Numbered from the stretch's first letter, positions 1-7,939 are shown. The stretch is DNA of 8,195 bases from Gemmatimonadaceae bacterium (GCA_013813605.1 JACCRL010000375.1:1-8195), one strand, 5' to 3'. Notes: a model not told the origin generated them from the letters alone. A program made the numbers and translations.

Positions 1-1397
<1,397 letters not shown>

Positions 1398-1718
1398 TTA
1401 ACCGATCACCGCGAGAACATCGGACTCGCGGAGAATCAGATACTGTTCGTTGTCGATCGTGACTTCGCTGCCGCTGTACTTTCCGTACAGGACGCGGTCA
1501 CCGACGCTCAGCTCCATCGGGACGCGCGTGGCCTTCTCATAGCGGCCGGGGCCGACGGCGATGATTTCGCCCTGCTGCGGCTTTTCCTTGGCGGTGTCCG
1601 GAATGAAGAGGCCGCCGCGCATCTGCTCAGTATCTTCCAGCGCGCGGACCATGACGCGGTCGGAGAGGGGTGCGACTTTGGTGTTGGTGCTGCTCTTGGA
1701 TTGGGTTTTCGTAGCCAT
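1398..1718 (-). CDS. groS: Co-chaperonin GroES (10 kDa)
   Basis: This is the heptameric lid of the GroEL chamber. The protein has 106 residues, slightly longer than the usual 95-100, because about 14 polar residues (rich in Ser, Thr and Lys) precede the normal N-terminal strand, which here reads VAPLSDRVMVR. The mobile loop that contacts GroEL is about 32-45 with GGLFIPD, followed by the conserved AKEKPQQGEIIAVGPG region and the C-terminal DNEQYLILRESDVLAVIG. The only in-frame Met before the core strand is the one called, and AGAAGGG sits about 10 bases upstream of it, so the extension appears genuine. The gene is first in the groS-groL operon, 108 bases after the coaX stop, behind a promoter with a CIRCE operator that implies HrcA repression and heat induction. 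Confidence 0.97.
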   Translation of the reverse strand: MATKTQSKSSTNTKVAPLSDRVMVRALEDTEQMRGGLFIPDTAKEKPQQGEIIAVGPGRYEKATRVPMELSVGDRVLYGKYSGSEVTIDNEQYLILRESDVLAVIG

Positions 1719-1768
1719 GTTTTAAAGCCCTTCTGCTGAAAGGATTGGCGAGGTGCTGATTCGCCCTG

Positions 1769-1795
1769 TTAGCACTCGTAGGTGGTGAGTGCTAA
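1769..1795 (-). promoter_or_regulatory. CIRCE operator (HrcA binding site)
   Basis: The sequence has the arms TTAGCACTC (1769-1777) and GAGTGCTAA (1787-1795) separated by 9 bases. This matches the established CIRCE consensus (TTAGCACTC-N9-GAGTGCTAA) at all 18 arm positions. CIRCE is bound by the repressor HrcA, whose folding depends on GroEL, giving heat-inducible feedback control. It starts 6 bases downstream of the predicted -10 box, where bound HrcA would cover the transcription start. The hrcA gene is not in the window. Confidence 0.97.
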
Positions 1796-1801
1796 GAGCG
1801 G

Positions 1802-1830
1802 AATTAACCCAATTTTGTCCGCCCAGTCAA
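1802..1830 (-). promoter_or_regulatory. Predicted sigma70-type promoter of groS-groL
   Basis: On the minus strand TTGACT (1825-1830, 5 of 6 to the -35 consensus) is followed after exactly 17 bases by TTAATT (1802-1807, a weak -10 with 3 of 6 matches). Position just ahead of the CIRCE operator supports the call; the start of transcription would fall near 1795, giving a leader of about 76 bases. The -35 box contains the TGA stop codon of coaX (1827-1829). This is a prediction from sequence only. Confidence 0.72.
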
Positions 1831-2600
1831 CCCGTCAGCAGCTCGTATCCGATGCGAATCCCCTTCATTGTAAGGAAGGGATCGACCAGCTCCAGCTCAG
1901 TCGTCAGGGGCTGCACCGTCTCCGCCATTCCGCCGGTGGCAATGACAATCGGTGCCTTCCGGTTCGGCCACTCCTTCTTGATGCGGCGCACCAGCCCGTC
2001 TATCGAGTCCACCGCGCCGAGCAGAACTCCGGCCCGGATGCATTCGTCGGTGCGTCTGGCGATCACCTTTTTTGGCGGAACGATATCGGTCGCCGCGAGC
2101 TGCGCCGTGCGGGCGAACAGGGTGGCGGCCGAGATCATTATTCCCGGCTGGATAACGCCCCCGAGAAACGTGCCGTCGGCCAGGATGCAGTCGTAGGTCG
2201 TCGCGGTGCCGAGATCGACGACGATCGCGTCGCGCTTGTGGATGCGGCTCGCGGCCAGCGTGTTCGCAACGCGGTCAGCGCCGACGGTCAGCGGCTCCTC
2301 CACATCGAGCCTGACCGGCAGCTTCGCCTGCGCGTCAATCAGCACCGATTTTTTGCCGAACGTTTTTTCGCACGCGTCGGCGAGCTTTTGCGTAACTGAT
2401 GGCACCACCGAGCAGATCGCCGTGCCCCTGATCGATTTCGGCTTGAGGGCGGCGGCGCCGACGGTGGACTGAATGAGGAGGGTGAGCTCGTCGGCCGTAC
2501 GCTCCGCGCCGGTCGTCAGGCGCCAGTGCGACTTCAATTTCTCGCCGTCAAAGATCCCGATCGTGATCTCTGAATTGCCGACATCGAAAACAAGAATCAT
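1827..2600 (-). CDS. coaX: Type III pantothenate kinase
   Basis: CoaX phosphorylates pantothenate to 4'-phosphopantothenate, the first committed step of coenzyme A synthesis; it belongs to the ASKHA fold and is unrelated to the CoaA type. The 257-residue protein has the usual family length. Visible motifs are the N-terminal phosphate loop DVGNS (6-10), the GADR motif (107-110) with the expected catalytic D109, the second phosphate motif DLGTATTYD (129-137), GGVIQPG (147-153) and ATGG (221-224). The start codon overlaps the birA stop as ATGA, and a strong Shine-Dalgarno (GGAGAGGAG, 2603-2611) supports it. The gene is last in the compact mutL-coaX run; its stop codon lies inside the -35 box of the groESL promoter. 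No terminator-like hairpin with a T-run is seen after it, so read-through into groES is possible. Confidence 0.96.
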   Translation of the reverse strand: MILVFDVGNSEITIGIFDGEKLKSHWRLTTGAERTADELTLLIQSTVGAAALKPKSIRGTAICSVVPSVTQKLADACEKTFGKKSVLIDAQAKLPVRLDVEEPLTVGADRVANTLAASRIHKRDAIVVDLGTATTYDCILADGTFLGGVIQPGIMISAATLFARTAQLAATDIVPPKKVIARRTDECIRAGVLLGAVDSIDGLVRRIKKEWPNRKAPIVIATGGMAETVQPLTTELELVDPFLTMKGIRIGYELLTG

Positions 2601-3409
2601 TGCTCCTCTCCGAACACGAGTGACCCGCTCCGAAAGCGCGCGACGGTATCGGCGAGCGCGACGAGAAGCTCACCCCTCGCGCTGATGCCGGCAACCCGGC
2701 CGCGCGCGGGCTCCGTGCAGTGGCGCCCGCGCGCAATGTCCCGCGCGGCGAACTCCTCGATCTCGCTCGGCGTGAGCGACCCGGTCGCGGCCGCCGCCTC
2801 GCGCATGCCCGCAACGAGCCCGCCGAGCACGTCGAGGCGGCGCGTGCCGTGGTCGAGGCCTGCCCTGCCCGACTTCTCGGGTGGCTGCTCCACGTTCACG
2901 CCGAATCCGATGGCGACGTATTCGAGCGACTGGTCACGCCACCTCGCTTCGACCAACGTGCCAGCCAGCTTCCTGTCGTCGAGATAGATGTCGTTCGGCC
3001 ACTTGAGCCGCACCGGCTCCTCGGCGAACGAGTCGAGCGAGCGTGCGGCGGCCATTCCGACGCGGAGCGAGAGTACTTCCAGCCCCGAGGTCTCTGCCGG
3101 CCTCTCGAGCAGCGTCATCCAGATCCCCGCGCCCGCCGGAGAAGACCAGCTGTTCCCGCCTCGACCCCTTCCCGCTGTCTGCTCGTTGGCGATCACGACC
3201 GTGCCGGCGGGAGCGCCGGCCGCCGCTTCCTCGTGGGCGATGTCGAGAGTCGAAGTGGTGGAATCGAAGATGAGCACGCGCGGCACATCGAGGAGGCGTT
3301 CGAGCTCCGCGCCCGTCGCGCCATCCCACGTCGCTTCGTCACCCGCGTGCGTACAGCACCGCCAGCACCAGGATGCCGAGCGCAACGCGGTAGGCGGCGA
3401 AAACGCCAT
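2597..3409 (-). CDS. birA: Biotin--[acetyl-CoA-carboxylase] ligase, monofunctional
   Basis: This enzyme makes biotinyl-5'-AMP and attaches biotin to a lysine of carrier proteins such as the acetyl-CoA carboxylase BCCP subunit. Counting from the longest start (270 codons), the ligase domain begins near residue 45 with VLIFDSTTST. The adenylate-binding GRGRGG lies at 80-85, KWPND at 136-140, KLAGTLVEA at 147-155 and GFGVNV at 168-173. A small C-terminal SH3-like domain ends with SGSLVFGEEQ. There is no N-terminal helix-turn-helix, so it should not act as the biotin-operon repressor known from E. coli BirA. The start is uncertain: the only in-frame ATG (3409) lies 71 bases inside uppP, and its first 20-odd residues look like out-of-frame uppP. 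In-frame GTG codons at 3286 and 3277 are alternatives but lack a well-spaced Shine-Dalgarno. The stop overlaps the coaX start by 4 bases. Confidence 0.9.
   Translation of the reverse strand: MAFSPPTALRSASWCWRCCTHAGDEATWDGATGAELERLLDVPRVLIFDSTTSTLDIAHEEAAAGAPAGTVVIANEQTAGRGRGGNSWSSPAGAGIWMTLLERPAETSGLEVLSLRVGMAAARSLDSFAEEPVRLKWPNDIYLDDRKLAGTLVEARWRDQSLEYVAIGFGVNVEQPPEKSGRAGLDHGTRRLDVLGGLVAGMREAAAATGSLTPSEIEEFAARDIARGRHCTEPARGRVAGISARGELLVALADTVARFRSGSLVFGEEQ
2603..2611 (-). promoter_or_regulatory. Strong ribosome binding site of coaX
   Basis: GGAGAGGAG lies directly upstream of the coaX ATG (its 5' GGAG is 7 bases away) and inside the end of birA. It is the best Shine-Dalgarno match in the window and confirms the ATGA-overlap start of coaX. 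Confidence 0.75.
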
Positions 3410-4142
3410 AGCCGTGCCTGCTCAGGAATCGCATCAGGACGGCGATCGCCAGCCACCCGCTGAGCGCCGACGCGATGACGCCAACGACGAGCGGCAGCAC
3501 CGATGCGCCTTCCTGCACCGCTTTGGGCGCCTCGTAGACGATCGCTGCGAAGGTGATCGGCATGCTCATCAGGAAGCTGAACTTGGCCGCGGCGGCACGG
3601 TCGAACCTGAGCGCGCGACCGGTGGTGATCGTCGAGCCGGAACGGGAGACGCCGGGGATGAGCGCGACCACCTGCGAAAGGCCGATCAGCGCAGCGTCCA
3701 CATACCGCATCTCGCCGAGCGGGCGGAGGCGCGGCATGAACCTGTCCACTGCCCAGAGCAGGATTCCCATGATGATCAACGTGGTGCCGATCAGCTGCGG
3801 GTTCCGAAAGGTGGATTCGGCTCTCGACTGAAGCAGCACGCCGCCGATCGCTCCGGGAATCGTGGCGATGATCAGGAAGAGAACGCGGTGCTTCTCGTTG
3901 TCATCCACCTGGCGGGTGCGGACGAGCGCGATCGCCGCCCTGATCAGCGCCAGCCATTCGGCGCGAAAGTACCAGAGCACCGCCGACAGCGTCCCGATGT
4001 GGAGCGCGACATCAAACGCGAGTCCGCGTGACGTCCAGCCGAAGAACCAGGGTGTCAGGAACAGGTGCGCCGAGCTGCTGATCGGCAGGAACTCCGAGAG
4101 ACCCTGGACCAGTCCCAGTACGAGTGCCTGAAATACGTTCAT
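3339..4142 (-). CDS. uppP: Undecaprenyl-diphosphatase UppP/BacA
   Basis: UppP is an integral membrane phosphatase that converts undecaprenyl diphosphate to the monophosphate, regenerating the lipid carrier for peptidoglycan and other surface polymers; high dosage confers bacitracin resistance in known cases. The 267-residue protein matches the family length. It shows the two signature regions: EFLPISSSAH (17-26), with the conserved Glu, Ser and His, and PGVSRSGST (163-171), with the catalytic-type Arg167. Most of the remainder is hydrophobic, with several candidate membrane segments (for example about 87-106, 118-132, 151-163, 187-203, 217-238 and 246-264). The ATG at 4142 was preferred over longer starts because it gives the standard MNVFQALVLGLVQG N-terminus. 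It also forms an ATGA overlap with the bshA stop and has AAAGG just upstream. Its last 71 bases may overlap the start of birA. Confidence 0.96.
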   Translation of the reverse strand: MNVFQALVLGLVQGLSEFLPISSSAHLFLTPWFFGWTSRGLAFDVALHIGTLSAVLWYFRAEWLALIRAAIALVRTRQVDDNEKHRVLFLIIATIPGAIGGVLLQSRAESTFRNPQLIGTTLIIMGILLWAVDRFMPRLRPLGEMRYVDAALIGLSQVVALIPGVSRSGSTITTGRALRFDRAAAAKFSFLMSMPITFAAIVYEAPKAVQEGASVLPLVVGVIASALSGWLAIAVLMRFLSRHGYGVFAAYRVALGILVLAVLYARG

Positions 4143-5278
4143 GCCGCCTTTCCCGGAAACAGTGTGCGATAGAGTGATTCGTATTTGGTGACGATTGCAT
4201 CGCGCGAGAAGCGTGTGCGCGCATCGTCGATCGCGGCGCGGCTGGCGCGAGACCACCGGTCGGGGTCCTTCAACAGCTCGACGGCTGCGCTCGCCATTCC
4301 CTCGACGTCGCCAACGCCGCAGAGCGCGCCCGTCTCGCCATCGGTCACCACTTCGCGCAGGCCGCCTGCATTCGTACCGACGACCGGCACCCCGGAGGCA
4401 AGCGCCTCCAGCGCGCTCAATCCGAACGACTCGCTCTGGCTCGGCAGGAGGAACAGGTCCGCGCCAGCAAGCAGCGGTGCGACGACTTCCAGCTTGCCGA
4501 GGAACGAAACAGAATTCTCGACGCCGAGTGCGCGCGCCTCTTCTTCGGCGGCGGCGCGGTCGGGGCCGTCGCCAACCATCACCAGCACACCGGGCACATG
4601 TTTGGTCACGAGCGCGAAGATGCGGATCACGTCGCGCACGCGCTTCACGGCGCGGAAGTTGGAAACGTGCATCAGAACCGGACGGTTGGGCCCGAACTGG
4701 TCGCGAAGCAGCGGCGGATACTTCTCACGGTCGTAAACGGCGGGGTCGATGAAGTTGTGGATCACTTCGACGCCGTGGCCGGCGCAGCCGAACGAGCGAA
4801 CAGTCTCGTCCCGCAGGTAGTTCGAAACGGCGGTGATGCGGTCCGACTTCTCGATCGAGAACTTGGTGATGGGAAAGAACGACGGGTCCTGTCCGACAAT
4901 CGTGATGTCAGTCCCGTGAAGCGTGGTGATCAGGTGAACGTCTTCGCCCGTCTCGCGCAGCATCTCACGTGCGATCCACGCGCTTGTCGCGTGGGGGATG
5001 GCGTAGTGGCAGTGCAGCAGCTCGAGGCCGTGCGTGCGCACCACTTCGTGCATTCGGACGGCGAGCGCGAGGTCGTAGGGCGGATACTCGAAGAGCGGGT
5101 ATCGCCCGACGTCAACTTCGTGAAAGAAGACGCGGGGGAGAAACGCCGGCAGCCGGAACGGCTGGCGGTAAGTGATGAAGTGGACTTCGTGCCCGCGGTC
5201 GGCGAGGGCGATGCCGAGCTCGGTCGCGACCGCCCCGGATCCGCCGTACGTCGGGTAACACGTGATGCCGATCTTCAC
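4139..5278 (-). CDS. bshA: N-acetyl-alpha-D-glucosaminyl L-malate synthase BshA
   Basis: BshA is the GT4-family glycosyltransferase that joins GlcNAc from UDP-GlcNAc to L-malate, the first step of bacillithiol synthesis. With the GTG start at 5278 the protein has 379 residues, the usual size. The N-terminus KIGITCYPTYGGSG (2-15) with ATELG is characteristic of BshA rather than generic GT4 enzymes. Further marks are HCHYAIPH (89-96), LHGTD (120-124), the SNFRAVKR nucleotide-site stretch (206-213) and the GT4 Glu-x7-Glu pair E283/E291 in ESFGLSALE. GTG is preferred to the ATG at 5296 for three reasons: GGGAG (5287-5291) lies 8 bases before it, it makes a GTGA overlap with the miaA stop, and it yields the standard MKIGI start. 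The upstream ATG would add six residues. No bshB or bshC is visible here, so the pathway is unproven for this genome. Confidence 0.93.
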   Translation of the reverse strand: MKIGITCYPTYGGSGAVATELGIALADRGHEVHFITYRQPFRLPAFLPRVFFHEVDVGRYPLFEYPPYDLALAVRMHEVVRTHGLELLHCHYAIPHATSAWIAREMLRETGEDVHLITTLHGTDITIVGQDPSFFPITKFSIEKSDRITAVSNYLRDETVRSFGCAGHGVEVIHNFIDPAVYDREKYPPLLRDQFGPNRPVLMHVSNFRAVKRVRDVIRIFALVTKHVPGVLVMVGDGPDRAAAEEEARALGVENSVSFLGKLEVVAPLLAGADLFLLPSQSESFGLSALEALASGVPVVGTNAGGLREVVTDGETGALCGVGDVEGMASAAVELLKDPDRWSRASRAAIDDARTRFSRDAIVTKYESLYRTLFPGKAA

Positions 5279-6204
5279 TCGGACTTCTCCCACCATTCAC
5301 GCACGGCGGCCCTTTGCTGCGCTGGCGAGCCACCCGGATCCAATCGCGTTACGGTATCTGCAGGCAGCTGGTGCCTGAACCAGGTGCGCTGTCGTTTGGC
5401 GTACTGTCGTGTCTCAATAATGACCTTCTCCACCGCCGATGACAAATCGAGCTTTCCTTCAGCGAGCGCGCGCACCGCGGCGTAGCCGGCGGATTTCCAC
5501 GCCGGCGCATCGGCGGGAACGTTTTGCATGAGGGCGCTCACCTCCTCCACCCAGCCGCCGTCGAACATCTCGCGCGCCCGCCGCGCGATTCGGTCCGCGG
5601 ATGTCTCGCCAGCGTCGACGACGAGGTAGCGCGCCCTTCCCCATCGGGCGCGCGACGGTGCCGTGCGCGCACGTGCGTGCGCATCGCTCAGCTTCGTACC
5701 GGAGAGGAGAGCCGTCTCGATCGACCGCAGAAGCTGCGTGCGGCCGAGATGAGCGCGCGGTCGATCGAGTGCCTCACACCAGCGCTGCAGCTCGGCAATT
5801 GATTTTCCGCCGAGCTCGGCTGCCAGCCGCTCGCGACGGACGGTATCGAGCACGGGCGATTCGGCAAACGGCTCGACGAGTGAGCGGATGTAGAGGCCAG
5901 TTCCACCAACGATCAGCGGCACTCTCCCGGATCGCTCCGCTTCGCCTATCCAGCGATCAGCCTCGCCCGCCCAGCGCGCCGCCGAGTACCGCTCCACCGG
6001 CTCGGCCGTATCGATGCCACAATGGGGAACGCGAGAGCGCAACTCGCGCGAGGGCTTCGCGGTGCCGATGTCGAATCCACGATAGACCTGACGCGAGTCG
6101 GCGCTAACGATCGTCGCCCCGTACTCAGCAGCGAGATCAGTTGCGATGGCGGATTTTCCTGCCGCCGTCGGTCCGCAGATCACGCGAAGGCTAGCGCCTT
6201 CCAA
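5275..6204 (-). CDS. miaA: tRNA dimethylallyltransferase MiaA
   Basis: MiaA transfers a dimethylallyl group from DMAPP to N6 of A37 in tRNAs reading UNN codons (i6A37), improving decoding fidelity. From the chosen TTG the protein has 309 residues, normal for the family. Motifs in order are the P-loop GPTAAGKSA (11-19), SADSRQVYRGFDIGTAKP (34-51) with the expected catalytic D36, GGTGLYIRSL (100-109) and the C-terminal TRQYAKRQRTWFRH (265-278). Two usual motifs deviate: HHLID reads HCGID (61-65), and the Glu normally after GY is Ala (GYAAV, 240-244). The start is not certain. TTG at 6204 keeps the whole first beta strand (LRVIC) and overlaps mutL by 14 bases, while GTG at 6183 would leave almost nothing before the P-loop. 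Upstream ATG codons lie deep in mutL and have poor ribosome sites. The stop overlaps the bshA GTG. Confidence 0.94.
   Translation of the reverse strand: MEGASLRVICGPTAAGKSAIATDLAAEYGATIVSADSRQVYRGFDIGTAKPSRELRSRVPHCGIDTAEPVERYSAARWAGEADRWIGEAERSGRVPLIVGGTGLYIRSLVEPFAESPVLDTVRRERLAAELGGKSIAELQRWCEALDRPRAHLGRTQLLRSIETALLSGTKLSDAHARARTAPSRARWGRARYLVVDAGETSADRIARRAREMFDGGWVEEVSALMQNVPADAPAWKSAGYAAVRALAEGKLDLSSAVEKVIIETRQYAKRQRTWFRHQLPADTVTRLDPGGSPAQQRAAVREWWEKSE
5287..5291 (-). promoter_or_regulatory. Ribosome binding site deciding the bshA start
   Basis: GGGAG lies 8 bases before the GTG at 5278, while the alternative ATG at 5296 has no purine-rich element at a workable distance. This favours the GTG, whose GTGA overlap with the miaA stop implies coupled translation. 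Confidence 0.65.
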
Positions 6205-7927
6205 AGCGGCGCTCGACCTCGTCCCAGGTGAGATGCACGATCGTCGACCTTCCATGAACATCGTGCGCGGGCAGCCTCGTATCCCTGAGCGCCGCGAACA
6301 GTGACCGCATCTCCGCCTGCGAAAGCTCCTCGCCCGCCTTGATCGCCGCCTTGCACGCCACCGTTGCCGCCAGCCGCTCGTGTTGCGCCGCAGCGCCGGC
6401 GACGCGATCCCCGGTGAGTGCGTCGAGCGTTTCCCGGAGGCAGCGCTCCGCATCGAATCTCGGGTGAGGCATTGGCACCGTGTTGACGATGAGAGTGTTG
6501 CCGCCGAATCCCTCGACCTCGAAGCCAAGACGCTCCAGGTACTCGCGATTGGCGTCAAGCGCTTCCCCTTCGGCTGGCCCCAGGTGCAGGGTGATTGGCA
6601 ACAGCAGTCGCTGCGCGGGTGCCGATCCACTCTCGAGCGTGTTCATGAACTGCTCGTACAGCACGCGCTCCTGCGCCGAGTGCTGGTCGATGAGGACGAG
6701 ACCGTCTTCGTGCTCGAAGGCGATGTAAGTGCGGCGAAGCTGGAAGAGGGGAGGAATTACGGCCGCCGCCCCGTGCGCGTCCGGATCGCCGTCAGCGTGC
6801 GCGCCGTTGCCATTTTCCGCCGCGAACAGCGGCACATCGCTGTCGGTTGGGGGCGACAGAATCTCCGGTCCGGGATTGGGGGCTCCCGTTTCACCGCGGA
6901 AAACAAAGCCCTGCGGCCTGAAGCCGAGCGACGCGCCACTGTCGAAGTTCCCGAGTGCGCGCCTGACGGCCGACTCCACGGCGCGCTCGACGGTCCAGCG
7001 GTCGCGGAAGCGAACCTCCGCCTTGGCGGGGTGCACGTTCACATCGACGGAATCCGATGGAACAGTGACGTCGAGAAAGAAAGATGGACGCACGCCGGCA
7101 ACGATCGTCGAGCGATAAGCTGCCTCCACTGCCCGCGCGATGCCGGCATCACGAACCGCCCGTCCGTTGATGGAGAGGAACGCCCGCCGTGTCGAAGTGC
7201 CGACATCGGCAGGGCGCTGCACGAGGCCGCTGGTATGAAATTCTCCGGCGACATCGTCGACGTCGAGGAGATCTTCCGCGTAGCGCCCGCCCCAGATGCC
7301 GGCCAGCCTCGAGCGCAGACTCGATACCGGCGGCAGGTTGAGGGCGCTCTTGCCGTCGTGCGTGACGCTGATGCGAACTGCCGGGCGTGTAAGCGCGAGG
7401 GCGGTAATCGATTCGACAGCGCCGCGCCACTCCGAGCGCGCGCTGCGCAGAAACTTGAGCCGCGCGGGGATGTTGTAGAACAGCTGCCCGACCGAGACGG
7501 TGGTGCCGCGCCGGCGCGCGGTTGGTGCGGGAGCGTCAGCGTGGCCGCCGGCAACATTCATCGCGGTTCCCTGCCCGTCGACCTCCGCGGTCTCGATGGT
7601 CAGTCGCGACACCGATGCGATTGCCGGCAGAGCTTCTCCCCGAAAGCCAAACGTGCCGACACCGACGAGGTCGGCGGCAGCGCGGATCTTTGACGTCCCG
7701 TGACGCGAAAGAGCGAGCGGGACGTCGGCCGCCGGCATTCCACAGCCATCGTCGCTCACGCGAATCATCTTGCGGCCCCCATCCTCGATCACGATGTCCA
7801 CGATCGAGGCGCCTGCATCGATGGAATTTTCGAGCAGCTCCTTCACGACGGAGGACGGCCGCTCGACGACCTCGCCAGCGGCGATCTGGTCGGCAACGGC
7901 AGCTGGGAGGATCTCGATCGATCTCAT
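6191..7927 (-). CDS. mutL: DNA mismatch repair protein MutL
   Basis: MutL is the GHKL ATPase that links mismatch recognition by MutS to strand incision. The 578-residue protein is slightly short for the family. N-terminal ATPase motifs are clear: E30 and N34 in the KELLENSIDAG block, VSDDGCGM (57-64), TSKI (78-81), GFRGEAL (94-100), and the transducer motif NVHPAKAEVRF (297-307). A low-complexity linker spans about 330-390. The C-terminal domain carries the endonuclease motif DQHSAQERVLYE (414-425, Ser for the usual Ala), a beta-clamp-type QRLLLP (439-444) and ACKAAIKAG (524-532). The motif normally written CPHGRP reads DVHGRS (556-561), so a metal-site cysteine is Asp. The protein ends FGRR, close to the usual F-x-R. 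The start has the canonical spacing to IAAGEVVERP but no obvious Shine-Dalgarno; it lies 12 bases after the upstream gene. MutS is not in the window. Confidence 0.97.
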   Translation of the reverse strand: MRSIEILPAAVADQIAAGEVVERPSSVVKELLENSIDAGASIVDIVIEDGGRKMIRVSDDGCGMPAADVPLALSRHGTSKIRAAADLVGVGTFGFRGEALPAIASVSRLTIETAEVDGQGTAMNVAGGHADAPAPTARRRGTTVSVGQLFYNIPARLKFLRSARSEWRGAVESITALALTRPAVRISVTHDGKSALNLPPVSSLRSRLAGIWGGRYAEDLLDVDDVAGEFHTSGLVQRPADVGTSTRRAFLSINGRAVRDAGIARAVEAAYRSTIVAGVRPSFFLDVTVPSDSVDVNVHPAKAEVRFRDRWTVERAVESAVRRALGNFDSGASLGFRPQGFVFRGETGAPNPGPEILSPPTDSDVPLFAAENGNGAHADGDPDAHGAAAVIPPLFQLRRTYIAFEHEDGLVLIDQHSAQERVLYEQFMNTLESGSAPAQRLLLPITLHLGPAEGEALDANREYLERLGFEVEGFGGNTLIVNTVPMPHPRFDAERCLRETLDALTGDRVAGAAAQHERLAATVACKAAIKAGEELSQAEMRSLFAALRDTRLPAHDVHGRSTIVHLTWDEVERRFGRR

Positions 7928-7939
7928 CGTGAGATCAAG

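Noticed and set aside
1747..1765. Small inverted repeat GGCGA-N9-TCGCC in the groES leader
   Set aside because: It is only a 5 bp stem with a 9-base loop and no T-run, which is expected by chance at this GC content. It is not called as a terminator or riboswitch.
2988..4031. 347-codon plus-strand frame crossing birA and uppP
   Set aside because: It spans two well-supported minus-strand genes, is rich in Arg/Glu/Asp low-complexity sequence, and has no ribosome site or motif.
4143..4256. Longer start for uppP (38 extra residues)
   Set aside because: The added Arg-rich segment is an out-of-frame reading of bshA, while the ATG at 4142 gives the canonical start, a Shine-Dalgarno and an ATGA overlap.
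6205..6630. Longer N-terminus for miaA reaching into mutL
   Set aside because: The extra residues are out-of-frame mutL sequence with no similarity to MiaA; the family normally starts a few residues before the P-loop.
6380..7693. 437-codon open frame on the plus strand opposite mutL
   Set aside because: It is antisense to a clear MutL over its whole length, with Arg/Val-rich composition and no recognisable domain.
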